A stretch of 64,000 nt of DNA from Chrysaora quinquecirrha (taxonomy: Eukaryota > Cnidaria > Scyphozoa > Semaeostomeae > Pelagiidae), in the NCBI GenBank assembly GCA_014526335.1, contig JACTAT010000021.1, positions 2,244,195 through 2,308,194 of the forward strand, given 5' to 3'. The notes under the pieces were generated by a model that had not been told where the DNA came from, searched no databases, and saw only the letters and a program-made list of their open reading frames with translations. Of the stretch, positions 33,401 through 43,998 are shown piece after piece (position 1 is the stretch's first letter; each line of letters opens with the position of its first letter). The position numbers and the translations under genes were made by a program.

Positions 33401-36400
33401 GACGAGTAAATAACATATTTACTTCTTCTAGGAAGGCCCATACAGCAGGTTAAATGATGAGGAGTTTTATGATGCAGTTGAAACAGCACTCGACAGAGAA
33501 GATGAAGAGTCGGAATTAGTAAGTATAGACAGGGAAATAGTTGTGAAAAACTAAGGAAGTGCCTAACCTACATGTTTTTGGTATGATTCGATAGAGAATC
33601 GACAGGAGAACCCAAATCCGAGATGGGCCCTTTCGAAAAGTTTACGACAATCACAAGCGCAAAGCATTGGCTGAGCATGTCTCTTTCTGTTGCAAGTGTA
33701 GCTGAATGTTTCCTTCTCTTACTGCTAAAACGAGTGCTAAAAGGGATGATACATGATAGAGGTAAGCAACTGTCATGTGCACTTTTGTAGCAATTTATGG
33801 CATAATGATATCAATATTAACAAGCGCACAGAAACGTTTTGAATTTATTAGGGAATTGAGACGCTTTGCATCTGGATCTGGTTGCAGATTTTGAAGATGT
33901 TAAAATAGATTAGCGTCAATTGTTGCGTAGTTTGACGTCAGTATTACAACTCTAAACTGAATAAGAGCATTGAAGCTTTCTTTGTGAAGGCGCATACTCC
34001 GGTAATAGTGGTATCCGTCAGCAACTTTGTCAGCTGAACCTTCTGCAATAACTTCATTGTCTAACCAACGGGCTTTGTACCCTTTGCAACCATGGCGATT
34101 ATGTTACATTCACTGCCTAACTCTACTCTAATAGCTCTAGAATACATTGATATTTGATGTGTTACAGCCACACAGGCTTTTTATGGACAAAGAAGCAGAT
34201 AAAAAAATTGATGACGTCATCGACGAAAAATGCTGACATCAGCAAATTCTATTTATATATACCTCAACAGAATGCACTCTTCGCAAGCTTTTGAATGGTG
34301 GTAATATCAAGCTCGTAAAACTTTTCTGACCAAAGTTATAAGAGATTTTAGGTGATTTTAGGCCCTTTGATGACGTCATTTATCACGTGATTGCCGTAAA
34401 CTTTTCGAAAGGGCCCATCTCGGATTTGGGTTCTCCTGTCGATTCTCTATCGAATCATACCAAAAACATGTAGGTTAGGCACTTCCTTAGTTTTTCACAA
34501 CTATTTCCCTGTCTAGTAGATTTACTTCGCTTCAAATATTTTTTGACTCTCTTTAATTCAAAATTGCGAGAAACAGTGTGGAATCATTTCTGGTCATACA
34601 TTTCTGTAGTTATTCCTGTTAAACCGTGTCCTAGATTGAGTGTTTCGGAGAGTATGTCCAGAGATGTTTTCGCTGTTTCTCGCAATTTTGAAACTTTGTA
34701 CCAAAAAGCTCTTTAAATCGCTCTGCTCTGTTAGTCGTTGGTTGTGGTTCTCTCTCAGTCTTCTTAGTTTTTTCTATATTTCGATAAACTAATGCATTGA
34801 TAATGAGCTATTGTATAGAAGATGGAGCTGGACAGCGATAAGTTACACGAATGCAAGACATCAGATGGACAGCTACAAAATTGAAACCAAGAGAGCGAAA
34901 GAGGGAGAGAGTCATCCAACAGCATTGTGGACAGATGAGCTAGGTAACTACCAGAAAACAACTTGGAGGAGAACGGCACAGAACATAAATGAATGGTGGC
35001 AGCTTGGGAAGGGCTTCATCCCACTCTGTATTGACATGCCCGGATTATGATGATGATGATGTATTGATGCCCTGATCTTTATTTCGTTATCTTCTTATGT
35101 CTTTTGTATCTCTTTCATTTAATTAATTATTGATTTTCAGACACGTAGTACCAAGGAAAGAATTCCTCCACCCCCAGATGAGGAAGATTTTGCACCAGAA
35201 GTCAGGCATCGTTTATCTGATGAGGTAAGATTAAGTTATACTTTCAAACGGCTACGTAAAGCCATTCGCATTTCTAATGAACATCAAATTTGACACCAAT
35301 CCATTAAATGTAAAAGAAGATAATTTTCTTAACTTGGTTCCTTGAAGCCCGACTTATGTTTGCAAAAACAATAGACGCTTCCGCAAAAGATGGCCGCCGT
35401 TTTTTTGTCTATTGTTTTCATTAAGGATTTTCGAAAGGAATTCTGGGAATAATTTCCTTAGTTACGTATTTTACATAGCTGCAAACGTTGAATTCGTAAC
35501 TAAGGAAATTATTCCCAGAATTCCTTCGAGAAACCTTAAGAAAAACAGGGGTTGACAAAACGGCCGCCATCTTTTGCGGAAACCTCTATTGCATGATGGG
35601 CTTCTCCTGAGAGTATGAGAGTATAAACGTCAGAAGCAGACCGAAGCAGTTGACCAAGGCAGAATTCATACCCAGATGCGGATCAAAATGCACCAATCCG
35701 AAAATGAATTTGGAACTGCATTGTGTTTTGAACAGCGGTTGGACTACAGTTTTTTAGGAGAGATCTTTAACTGAAAAACCTCTTTGACGTTTTTAGGTTC
35801 AAGTAAAGGTTAAAGAAAGTCTTGTTTTGGTAAAAGAAAAAGTTGATCATGAAAGTAGTGGGTGGGATATGGTCTATGAAGATGGTGATATGAAGGTTTG
35901 CTGCTCTTAAATTGTTCCTTCTTCTAAGTTCCTCTGCCAAATGATCAAACATTGTTTTGAAGATTTGAAATATCCGAGCCATTTTTGAACTTTTAGCCAC
36001 GCAAAAGAACATATTTCGACAAGTAAAAGTAAGCGAAATTTCTAGATTGACCAAAAAATCTATGTTTGATAAGCAATGTTTTGCGAGGATCCCCAACGTA
36101 GAAACATTGCTTGATAGTTATTTGAACCTTTGGCAAGGGCCAAGAATTTATTTTTCATTCTGTGTTGCGTGTATTTTGGCATGCGTGAGATAGATTTTGA
36201 CTTTCTGTATCTTTTTGTTTTTCCTAGGTATATAGAAAAGAATTCGAAATCAATGGCATGCCATGTGACCCACTGAGAGCATCACATATTGTTAAGGTAC
36301 GTCCTGACACTTCTTCACTGACTTTTCTTAATTGCACCATACCTGATCCGATCTTCTTCAGATGCTACACTTTTCTATGTTTTTATATTTTATAATTTCA

Positions 36401-39291
36401 GGGAGTCACTGGTCGAGAAGTTTGTCACTACTTTTTTGACAAAAACGTTCGCATGGATTGGGATGGTATGTGAAAAGTTTTCTATTGGTGTTTGAGAAAT
36501 CTACATCCTCGTCTGCATCATCATTATCAACATTTTCATTATCATCACTATCATTCTCATCATCATCATCATCATCATTATCATTATAATCGCCATCATC
36601 GTCATCATTATCATCATCACCATCATCATTATCTGTATCATGATCATGATGATGATGATCATCATGATTATCTGTATCATGATCATAGTCATCATTTCAT
36701 CGTTATCATCATAATCATTATCTTTATCATAAATGGTCATTATCATGATCATGATCCTGATCATTGTGATCATCATCGTGATTTTCGTCATCTTCATGAT
36801 CATCAACGTCACCCATAATCAGTGTACCAGGCTGTATGGTAGTTTAGCGTTGTTTAACGTCATTTTTAATCAGTTTACCAGGCTGTATGGCAGTTTAACG
36901 GGGATTAACCTCATGTATAATCAGTATACCAGGCTGTATGGCAGTTTAACGTCACGTAGAACCAGTATACCAGGTTGTGTTGTAGTTTAACGTGGTTTAA
37001 TGTCACATATAACCAGTATTCCACGTGCAATGAAAATATATTATTTTAATTTTATTTACTAATAGGAACCGTTGAGAAGATGAGAGTTCTTGAAAAGTTA
37101 TCAGATAACACATTGATTTTTCATCAAATTCATAAAAGAGTTTGGCCTACTTCCCAAAGAGACAACGTTTTTGTGTCGAATTTAAAAAAGCTTTCTTACG
37201 AAGAAGAAGGAGAACGATTGAAAAATGAAATTTCAAGTGCATGGTTGGTTTCTAATTGGTCGGTTGATCATGAGGATGCACCCGTAAGTCTATCAATATA
37301 ATTCAATGAAGTTTTATTTATTTTCTGTTTAGTTCATGAGCACGATTCGATTTTAATCACCCCGGGTAATGTATGTGCAGATTCAGTACAGTAGAGGATA
37401 TTCAGTACAGTGGAGGGATATCCGGGAATCCTTTAATCTTTCTAACTTTTTAATAAGAAAGAAACGAACAGCGGAATCATTTTCGGACATACTTAAAAGC
37501 TTCTTTCTTCTGACACTCCTCAGAGTATAAACGTTAGATACAGACCGAAACACTAGAAAAATGCGGAATTTATACCCAGATGCAGATCGAAATGCATCAA
37601 TCCGAAAGCGCAGCTGAATTGACATTGTGTTTTAAACACCAATCAGCTTGCCGGCTACAGCGGGAAGATAAATAGAATTAATTGAAGAGCCCAAGTGAGA
37701 AAACGAACTCCTTCTGTCTGCACAGAACCTGCCTTTTGGTTTTGACGTGGAAGAAAGAAAGTCGAAGTTTTACCACTCTGAGCATGAGGCCATCCAATTC
37801 AATTTTTTAAGTAAATAGCTGTTGCTGTTGCTAAAGACTGCTGTTGTTGGTTACGAAGAGTTGGACTTATGTAATGAGTCTAGTCTATTCTTAGTTGTTA
37901 TCGGGCCATGCCAAGTTTCTCTTTAAACTCCTTGTTTGATTTTTTAGGACAATAAATATGTTCGTGCCCTTGCAACAGTGACGATGTTCTGTCAAACGAT
38001 AGTTGAGCCTGGTTGTGATGTGAATAATTTAACAAGGGATAAAATTTCATGCAAATTAACCTACGCAGCACAAGGTAAGCCCTGACATTTTGTTCTGTCT
38101 TCTTACTGCAACCCTTTTCCTAATCTTTTCCGTCCTCTCTGGTCCACACCGGCATCGATGAGCTGAAAACAGCTGCTTATTAGGAATAATCAAAATCGGT
38201 TCCAGGACATTGCTGACAAGGTTGGTAGGGTTATGTTTCAGGGGATAAGATCTGATGCTTCTTAGACATGTTTGAAAGTGTGGTGTAGGGACAACTTGGA
38301 GACAACAAGTATTATTTCGAATAAATGCTTATTAGGAATAATCAAAATCTGACAAAATCTGAGCTCATTAAGCAGTTTAAATACGTACGGTAGAAGTAGC
38401 AGTCGACATAAACCAGTTTACACACGCAGAATTCTAGCAGTCTACAGTGTTTGGGATATTTTGCGATTCCAGAAAGTTTTTGACATGGGAGGGGATAGAG
38501 TTGTGTTTCTGGGGATAGAAGCTTGTGCATCTGAGACATATTTGAAAGCGTGGTGTAAGGACAACTTGAAGACAATGAGTAAAATATCTTCCTCACCAGT
38601 GCCATACATGTGTGACCAATTGGCTGTGCTACGGTGGCTTGATATGACTCTCCAAAACATCTAAGCTAAGTGTCACACTCTAGTCTTGCGAGATTTTTAA
38701 CTGCATCATTTTGAACTCACGAGTTAGAAACTGGTCGCGTATGGAAGACATAACCTCTTGTAATTCTGAAAATATTTTATATGCAACAACTTCTGCAAAG
38801 CTGTATAAGCCGAAACCTACTTAAGATATATAGATAAATTGCTTGAACACAATTCAGTCATATTAAAGAACAACGTTGTCTTAATTTCATACTGCACTAA
38901 GTTCATTTCGCAAACACTCTTGGTAACTACTTTCCCAGTCGCTCCTTTAAGCTTATGCTAAAATATTCTTGAAAAGTTTTCCATTATCCATGAAAGCTCA
39001 GTACTTAGTTACAGCTATCCTAATTAAGCATTCTCTGTTTTGATCGTGGCACCTATAGTATGCACACACACATAAACACAAGACACCATGCAAGAGATTC
39101 AGTATCTCTTAAGTATCTCCATAAGCATCTCCAAACTTAACTCGATAAAATTTCATATTTCAGTCAATCCTGGTGGCTGGGCGCCTCCTTCAGCAGTAAG
39201 GGCAGTTTCAAAACGGGAATATCCAAAGTTTTTGAGAAAATTTAGTGGTTTTCTTCAAGAAATCACACAAGATAAGCCAATCTTATTGTAA
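23043..39291 (+). CDS. CERT1: Ceramide transfer protein (CERT/STARD11), 14 exons
   Basis: Exons: 23043-23300, 24642-24758, 30492-30593, 30950-31112, 32233-32434, 32902-32989, 33432-33518, 35141-35224, 35797-35895, 36228-36296, 36402-36465, 37066-37283, 37948-38074, 39164-39291. They join to 601 residues, close to human CERT. An acidic N-terminus leads into a PH domain (about 35-125; [16 protein letters not shown]), which in CERT binds PI4P at the Golgi. Next come SGYGSE and a Ser-rich segment, a helical region ([18 protein letters not shown]), a FFAT motif EFYDAVE (about 321-327) for ER VAP proteins, and a START domain (about 385-601; [25 protein letters not shown]) that carries ceramide. The first intron has a GC donor (GAG|GCAAGT). 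The junction of exons 5 and 6 needs an acceptor 5 nt downstream of the obvious TAG. AATAAA overlaps the stop codon. Confidence 0.96.
23574..24158. repeat. TIR element enclosing a SINE, CERT intron 1
   Basis: TTTTTCAATAGAACAATAGG at the left and ATTGTTCTATTGAAATCC at the right are inverted. So are CCGCTAGGGACAGCACCCCT (about 23640) and AGGGGTGCTGTCCCTAGCGG (about 24073). The interior carries the tRNA-like sequence at 23935-24010. Confidence 0.65.
23935..24205 (+). repeat. tRNA-derived SINE with A and B boxes
   Basis: TGGTGCAGCGGATAGCGCGT fits a pol III A box and, about 40 bp on, GGTTCGAGCTC fits a B box. The acceptor and anticodon stems do not form a normal tRNA. CTAGCGACTGGCACTAAAAC and CACCTTCACCTTCACC at about 24160-24205 match the tail of the family. 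A functional tRNA gene is unlikely. Confidence 0.7.
24290..24450. repeat. ATC trinucleotide microsatellite, CERT intron 1
   Basis: Imperfect CAT/ATC repeats including a run of about twelve uninterrupted units near 24400-24435. Confidence 0.9.
26141..27565 (+). pseudogene. DEG/ENaC (ASIC-like) cation channel nested in CERT intron 2, three frame breaks
   Basis: One intronless coding stretch of about 470 codons is split over frames near 26562 (A5 run), 26850 (TTTTCC) and 27150 (TTTAAA). Each break can be explained by one missing base. It has a gating HG motif (residues 23-24, TIHGVSKI), a first membrane segment (about 37-58), FPSVTLCN after it, a Cys-rich extracellular region, then [12 protein letters not shown] with the G-x-S filter and a second membrane segment near the C-terminus, followed by a Lys/Glu-rich tail. 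These are the defining features of amiloride-type, proton- or peptide-gated sodium channels. Everything else is well kept, so it is either a very young pseudogene or a working gene with assembly indels. Lack of introns could mean a retrocopy, but I found no poly(A) tail or target duplication. It shares the strand of its host gene. Confidence 0.85.
27655..28005. repeat. Foldback element with 22-bp minisatellite core, CERT intron 2
   Basis: ATCACCCCGGTAATGTATGTG at the left is inverted as CACATACATTACCCTGGGTGAT at the right. Between them about nine direct units like GTACAGTGGAGGGATATCATCA are followed by two to three inverted units. Smaller copies lie at 30625-30790 and 37354-37430, both in CERT introns. 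Not coding. Confidence 0.85.
28154..29493. mobile_element. Non-autonomous TIR element, 1.34 kb, CERT intron 2
   Basis: CATAGTCAATAGAAGTGAGG at 28154 is the exact inverse of the sequence ending at 29493. Homology continues inward with CCAGACC/GGTCTGG and an AAACTGAGGGGAC block (about 28233 and 29368). The interior has no ORF with a transposase motif. A 40-bp direct repeat (CGCATAGGACGCTAAG core, 29500 and 29672) lies just outside its right end. Confidence 0.75.
30137..30395. repeat. Foldback MITE, GGCCAAACGATCAAACATTG family, CERT intron 2
   Basis: Begins AGGCCCTGGCGAAAGCATC and ends GTTTGATCGTTTGGCCAGG. It lies about 100 bp before CERT exon 3. Confidence 0.75.
30625..30790. repeat. Foldback minisatellite element, short copy, CERT intron 3
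   Basis: Starts with CTCACCCCGGGTAGTGTCTG, then one direct GGAGGGATATCATCAGC unit and three inverted units. Same family as 27655-28005. Confidence 0.7.
31490..31545 (+). repeat. SINE tail fragment, CERT intron 4
   Basis: Contains CTGAGATCTTAGCGACTGGTG and AACACCATTTCACC, the conserved tail of the tRNA-derived SINE family. Confidence 0.55.
32470..32840. repeat. ATG/ATC microsatellite rich in TGATCA, CERT intron 5
   Basis: Mixed CAT, ATC and GATCAT units. It ends about 60 bp before CERT exon 6. The many TGATCA palindromes make both strands look alike. Confidence 0.9.
33526..34515. mobile_element. Non-autonomous element with ~120-bp terminal inverted repeats, CERT intron 7
   Basis: TAGACAGGGAAATAGTTGTG at the left is inverted as CACAACTATTTCCCTGTCTA at the right, and the match extends about 120 bp including GATAGAGAATCGACAGGAGA. 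It is 990 bp long with no transposase ORF. The terminus begins only 7 bp after the end of CERT exon 7. A related left terminus is at 10034. Confidence 0.85.
35344..35607. repeat. Near-perfect palindromic MITE, CERT intron 8
   Basis: GAAGCCC...GCAAAAGATGGCCGCC on the left is inverted as GGCCGCCATCTTTTGC...GGGCTTC on the right. A central pair, GGAATTCTGGGAATAATTTC and its inverse, flanks a short loop of about 28 bp. A stable hairpin of over 200 nt is expected from the transcript. Confidence 0.85.
35925..36145. repeat. Foldback MITE, degenerate copy, CERT intron 9
   Basis: Begins CTGCCAAATGATCAAACATTG and ends TTTGAACCTTTGGCAAGGGC. Confidence 0.65.
36517..36812. repeat. ATC/ATG microsatellite, CERT intron 11
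   Basis: Imperfect CATCAT/TATCAT units with TGATCATGATGA segments. His-rich and Met-rich ORFs across it are artefacts. Confidence 0.9.
36818..37025 (+). repeat. Tandem repeat of ~60 bp, four units, CERT intron 11
   Basis: Units share AATCAGTNTACCAGGCTGTA and GGCAGTTTAACG and are about 50-65 bp long. They lead directly up to the acceptor of CERT exon 12. Confidence 0.8.
37354..37430 (+). repeat. Foldback minisatellite element fragment, CERT intron 12
   Basis: Carries ATCACCCCGGGTAATGTATG and two GTACAGT(A/G)GAGG units, then stops. Same family as 27655-28005. Confidence 0.7.
37430..37665 (-). repeat. Dispersed repeat, ATCTGGGTATAAATTC family, minus copy
   Basis: Contains GAATTTATACCCAGATGCAG and CTGACACTC, the inverse of the motifs at 2384-2500 and 19600-19850. 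It directly abuts the foldback fragment. Confidence 0.65.
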
Positions 39292-40194
39292 ATAAAAATA
39301 TGTTATTATTCCGTTACTATACCGTCCTCCTCGAACTACTGGATCTATGAAGAACAATCCTGTCGACTTATTAAGTGTTGAAACTGAGTGAAATATATAA
39401 TGAAATGTTTTCGATAATTTCTTAAGAATAGATATAGGTTTTATTGATAAATTGTGTGCAACATTAGTCTTAGTTTTATTAATTCAGGAATTGTGTACAT
39501 AGATATGGAGAAATAGGTGCAATTTTAGGAATAGATTCTTGGTGGAATGAACTCTCTTAAACCCTCTTGATATATACCCCACCTTTCATCTAGCATTGAC
39601 TAAAATTATGAGTTATGTCGGCAGAGTTTGGCCGGCTTGTTCATGCAAAATCATGTTGGATGATGTAAGATTTGTAATTATAATTCAATTCAACTCTTAG
39701 GAAGTATACAATGTTTGCGATCTGTTTTTCATTTCGTAGCACTATACTTGATGATCGCCTGTCACAGTCCTAAAATAATCTTACGGTATAAGGATCTTAA
39801 TTAATATATATTTAGCAAAATCAGGCTTTATGCTCGCCCAGCTATTATCCCTAGATAACTAACTTTTTTCGTAACCATTCTTATGATTGTTCAAGATTCT
39901 AAATCTTTAAAAGATTTATAATGTCTTGATGTGCTGCCCTAAGCTAAAATTGAATAACTATAAAATATGTACAAGTTATAGTGAAATTTTATATTCTTAT
40001 CGTTTGTATTACAAATTGTTTGAAACCAATTCGATTTTCTATGTTAGCTTGTCTGTTTCTACCAAAATTCAAGTCAGTTTGTCGTTTAAGCATTGTGAAT
40101 CAGTACGTTAATGGGGCCCTTGTATGAGCTGCAGCTAACCTAACCCATACCCATGCAAAGGAACTTTGGACGGGCCTGAAGATGTTCATGTTCT
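39292..40194 (+). other. CERT 3' flank, no further gene
   Basis: AATAAA occurs at 39291-39296. The rest is AT-rich and without ORFs of note; part may be 3' UTR. Confidence 0.5.
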
Positions 40195-40208
40195 GTACGA
40201 TGATTATG

Positions 40209-40240
<32 letters not shown>

Positions 40241-40548
40241 CATGATCTTGATGATAAAGATGATGTTGATGATGATCATGATCATGATGAGGATGATGAA
40301 GATGGCGATGATGATCGTGATCATGATACTGATGATTATGATGAAGACCATGATGATACTGATGATTATGATGATGACCATGATGATGATGATGATGATG
40401 ATGATGAGGATGATGATGATCATGATAATGACAATAATAGTGATGATGAAGATGATGATAATGATGATGATGATGATGATGATGATTAAGATGATGATGA
40501 TGATGATGAGGATGATGATGATGGTGATCATGATCATGATCTTGATAC

Positions 40549-40588
<40 letters not shown>

Positions 40589-40737
40589 AATGACAATAAT
40601 AGTGATGATGATGATGATAATGATGATGATGATGATGATGATGATGATTAAGATGATGATGATGATGATGATGATAATGACAGTAATAGTGATGATGAAG
40701 ATGATGATGATGATGATGATAGTGATGATGATAGAAA
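40195..40737. repeat. Long ATG microsatellite
   Basis: About 540 bp of imperfect GAT/ATG units with interspersed TGATCATGAT. A near-duplicate internal segment (AATGACAATAATAGTGATGA) recurs at about 40427, 40589 and, as a variant, 40676, showing higher-order duplication. Confidence 0.95.
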
Positions 40738-41524
40738 CAATAAAAAGTATAAGATTAAATTAATTTCATAGCTATATCATATTATATATGCTACTGTACA
40801 TTCGACTACAATCAATTACATCAAAATGCTTCGGTCTAGTCTTACAGTCAACCGAATTCATAACAAAATTCATAACAAAATTTAAGTTGCCTAAAATACA
40901 TCATTGAATCTACAATACATACATTACATACATCTAACATATTATATATGTTACATATATTTTTTACAATTAACATTTATTCCCTAAATTATCATTACTT
41001 AAAACAAGATTAATATTCCCTGGTTTTAACCAAGAACAAAATTCTGCGAAATTCTGACAAAACCTTTTCATGCATTTGAGATGCGTTTTCTTATAAGCAA
41101 AAAGAGTCGATCTGTGTTGCAGAATACAGAGAAAAATGTTGAAAGTGTTTTGTTTCATGAAAGCCAATCAGATTGCTGCAAGCTATAGTTCCCAGATCTC
41201 TCATGGGGGAACTCTCAGGGGGGTCTCATTGACTTTTATGATTGGGATGATCATATACATAGTTTTGGTTTGAAATTTAGGACAGGATCTGATAAGTCAA
41301 CGAGTCCCACTGTCTTACATGTATTTAAGTAAGCTATTGACTTCCACTTGAATTGCCACATAAATCCCTAATTTCTGCTCACATTGAATTGAACTGAGTT
41401 GTTGCTGTTTTAGCAATTCATTTCCATAAGCCATAGCGATTACTACGTACGACACATGTAGTAAGTCTAGTTTGCACTGTGTGTCCCAGACATAAGGCAA
41501 CTGAATCGTTAGAGCCATACTGTT

Positions 41525-41800
41525 AATCCTCGAAATTGCCCCCACCTTGGGATAAGCCTCCCCTCGAATAAGCCCCAACCTTGGAATAGGCCTCCCCTCG
41601 AATAAGCCCCAACCTTGGAATAAGCCTCCCCTCGAATAAGCCCCAACCTTGGAATAGGCCTCCCCTCGAATAAGCCCCAACCTTGGAATAAGCCTCCCCT
41701 CGAATAAGCCCCCACCTTGGAATAAGCCTCCCCTCGAATAAGCCCCCACCTTGGAATAAGCCTCCCCTCGAATAAGCCCCAACCTAAAAATCCTATTTGC
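41525..41800. repeat. Minisatellite, ~34-bp unit CCTCCCCTCGAATAAGCCCC
   Basis: About seven tandem units alternate CTTGGAATAAGCCTCCC and CTCGAATAAGCCCC. Similar units continue at 48055-48195 on the other side of the retrotransposon. Confidence 0.9.
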
Positions 41801-41966
41801 AAATACTGTAAGCCCTCCCCTTATTAAAACACTGAAAAAGCTTGTGCTGACATGTCTTACCATCAACTCAACCAATAATCAGCCATTGGCTGTTGACAAG
41901 CAGGTGATATTAAGTATAGAATACCATAAGTTATCTTTTTCCTCTCTGGAAGCTCTGTCGAAAACA

Positions 41967-42298
41967 TGTGGTAAATTAGGAAAGAATTCCCACAAAATGG
42001 AGGGGTGAAAAGGCAAATATCGCAATTTAGACTAGACAACAAAGATATCACGCCAAGACATGACAAAACACGAAATATTACTAAATAACCAACAAACAAA
42101 ACAGCAGAAGCTAAAGTATAAAAATTGTATTCACTTATCTCTTGTTAATCACGAGTTCTCTGTTCAGTAAGATCACTAAGAATAAAGCTATTTTCTGATC
42201 GCAAGTTGAAGTTCTCTAATCGCAAGTTCTGTCCAGACAGTCACGTTTCTCGAACGTCCTCATAAAAGTAATTTGCATAACAATGAAGTTTTCCGACA
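41967..42298 (-). repeat. 3' LTR of the BEL/Pao element
   Basis: 332 bp, apparently identical to 47700-48031. On the minus strand it starts TGTCGGAAAACTTC and ends TTTACCACA. Confidence 0.95.
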
Positions 42299-42353
42299 CC
42301 CTCCCCCATATTTGAGTCCGAAGGGGTCAAATATAAAGTTATAAAGATAAAGT

Positions 42354-43515
42354 TCAAATGTTATATTCTTCCTCATATTCAAATGTTCCTTTGATGTTAT
42401 CACTCGCTTCAACTGCTGCTCTCCGCTTAGGACGAAATTCCTGAGCTCTCGCATCCAGTTGCGTAGAAGCACGATTCTTCACTTCCTCATCACAGTGTAA
42501 TTCAAGTGGGTAGAGGAACTGTATCGGTCTCTCCAAGGACGACTTCCCGGCTCTCAACTTAACTGCACGAACGATTCCATCTCTTCCAGATATCAGATTA
42601 GTAATAATCCCTATCTTCCAATGTGCTCGGTTCTTCTCGTCGCCTTTAATCATTACTACATCTCCTTCTTTCATATTCGCTTCTTTCTCTAAGTGAATAG
42701 CACTATGTCTCTCTCTAAGTGCCCGTAAGTACTCTCTGTCCCATCTCTTCCACACTGCATCTTTGCATCTTTTTAGATATTTTGCTCTCTTTCGCAAATC
42801 TCTTTCAACGATTTGCGATGGATCTTCATCTAACATGTGATTAGCTTTTCCAAAATTAGCATATTCGGAGTAAGCGTTGGTAACTCTACATCGTCCTCGC
42901 AGTAAGATAGTGGCCTGTTATTGAGTACTATCTGTATGTCTAAAAGAATCTCCTGTAACTCTGTAAATGTCAATTTCGCAGAACCGATTGCCTTGTATAA
43001 TGATGACTTAACGATGCTCACCATTCGCTCGAACATTCCTCCCCACCAGCTGGCACGGCTAAGATTGAACTGCCATCGAATCTCTTCCTTTGCCAGATAA
43101 TCTTGAAGCTTTTCGCCTTTTCTCACCCTTTTTATCCACTTTGAGGCGGCAATAAATGTGCTCCCATTATCTGAAATGAATTTTGACGGCCTGCCTCTAG
43201 CTGCTATGAATCGCTTGAGACTCAACAAGAACTGCTCACAAGTTGCATTAGGTAAGAGTTCAAGGTGCAGTCCTCGTGTTAATGCACAGGTATAAAGGAT
43301 AATGAAGGCTTTACCGTCTGATTTACCTTTTGTCTTGATTGGACCTGCAAAGTCGACTCCCACAACGTCAAACGGCATGTTTCCTCAGATCTTTCCGTGG
43401 TAGGTTTCCAGGTGGAGGTGCAGGTGCAGCTGTTGCTTGAAATCTTTTGCAACCGTGACAATCTTTTCAATTCTCTTTGTAATGCTGCGTAGCTTGGGAA
43501 TCCAATACTGCTCAC
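42354..43515 (-). pseudogene. BEL/Pao integrase and C-terminal DUF5641-like region, frame-broken
   Basis: The piece 43378-42830 holds the integrase core with the three catalytic acids in context: VGVDFAGPI, FISDNGSTF and WWGGMFERMV. The piece 42836-42354 holds the DUF5641-like segment (MKEGDVVMIKGD, IGIITNLISGRDG). The two lie in different frames, and a further break near 43400 separates the degenerate zinc-binding part upstream. Integrase would insert the cDNA into host DNA. Confidence 0.85.
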
Positions 43516-43998
43516 GAACCTTTGCCATCGTAAGAGATACTCCCCGTGCAGGGTTTGTAGATGAGCATGTTCAACGAGCTTTGCTGAAATGACGTGACGA
43601 AAAGGAAGGTAAGTAGGATATACTCCTGTATTCTACCTCTGCATTCGTAGATTCCTTTTTCATTCTCAATTAGGTTCAACCTTTCACTGTCATTTTAAAC
43701 TCCAGCGTTCCCTTTACGTCTTGTTGGGCTCTTTTAACAAGGAAATCTATTTGATCTTGAATTTCCTCAGTTAACAAGGGACCTTTGATTCTCTGCTCTT
43801 TCTTACAGTTCTTTGAGAACCTCTTTATCCAAGCTAATATTCTCACGACTTTCCACCAGCTCTTTCTCTTCGCAATTCATCGATTTCATCTGGCTCTCTT
43901 TCAACTGCTACTTGTAGGATTTCTCTTACTGGTTGCTTTTCTCTCTGAATCATCATCTACTCTGATAACAATCATTTCGGGCCATTTGTTTACTTCAC

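Noticed and set aside
40166..40763. Long Asp/His-rich and Met-rich ORFs across ATG repeats (also at 9285-9776, 36492-36818 and 61918-62334)
   Set aside because: They are translations of trinucleotide repeats in several frames and on both strands, without start context or conserved domains.
41315..41875. 186-codon ORF with repeated GLIRGEAYSKVGAYSRG
   Set aside because: It is the translation of the GAATAAGCCCC minisatellite; the unit length happens to preserve a frame.
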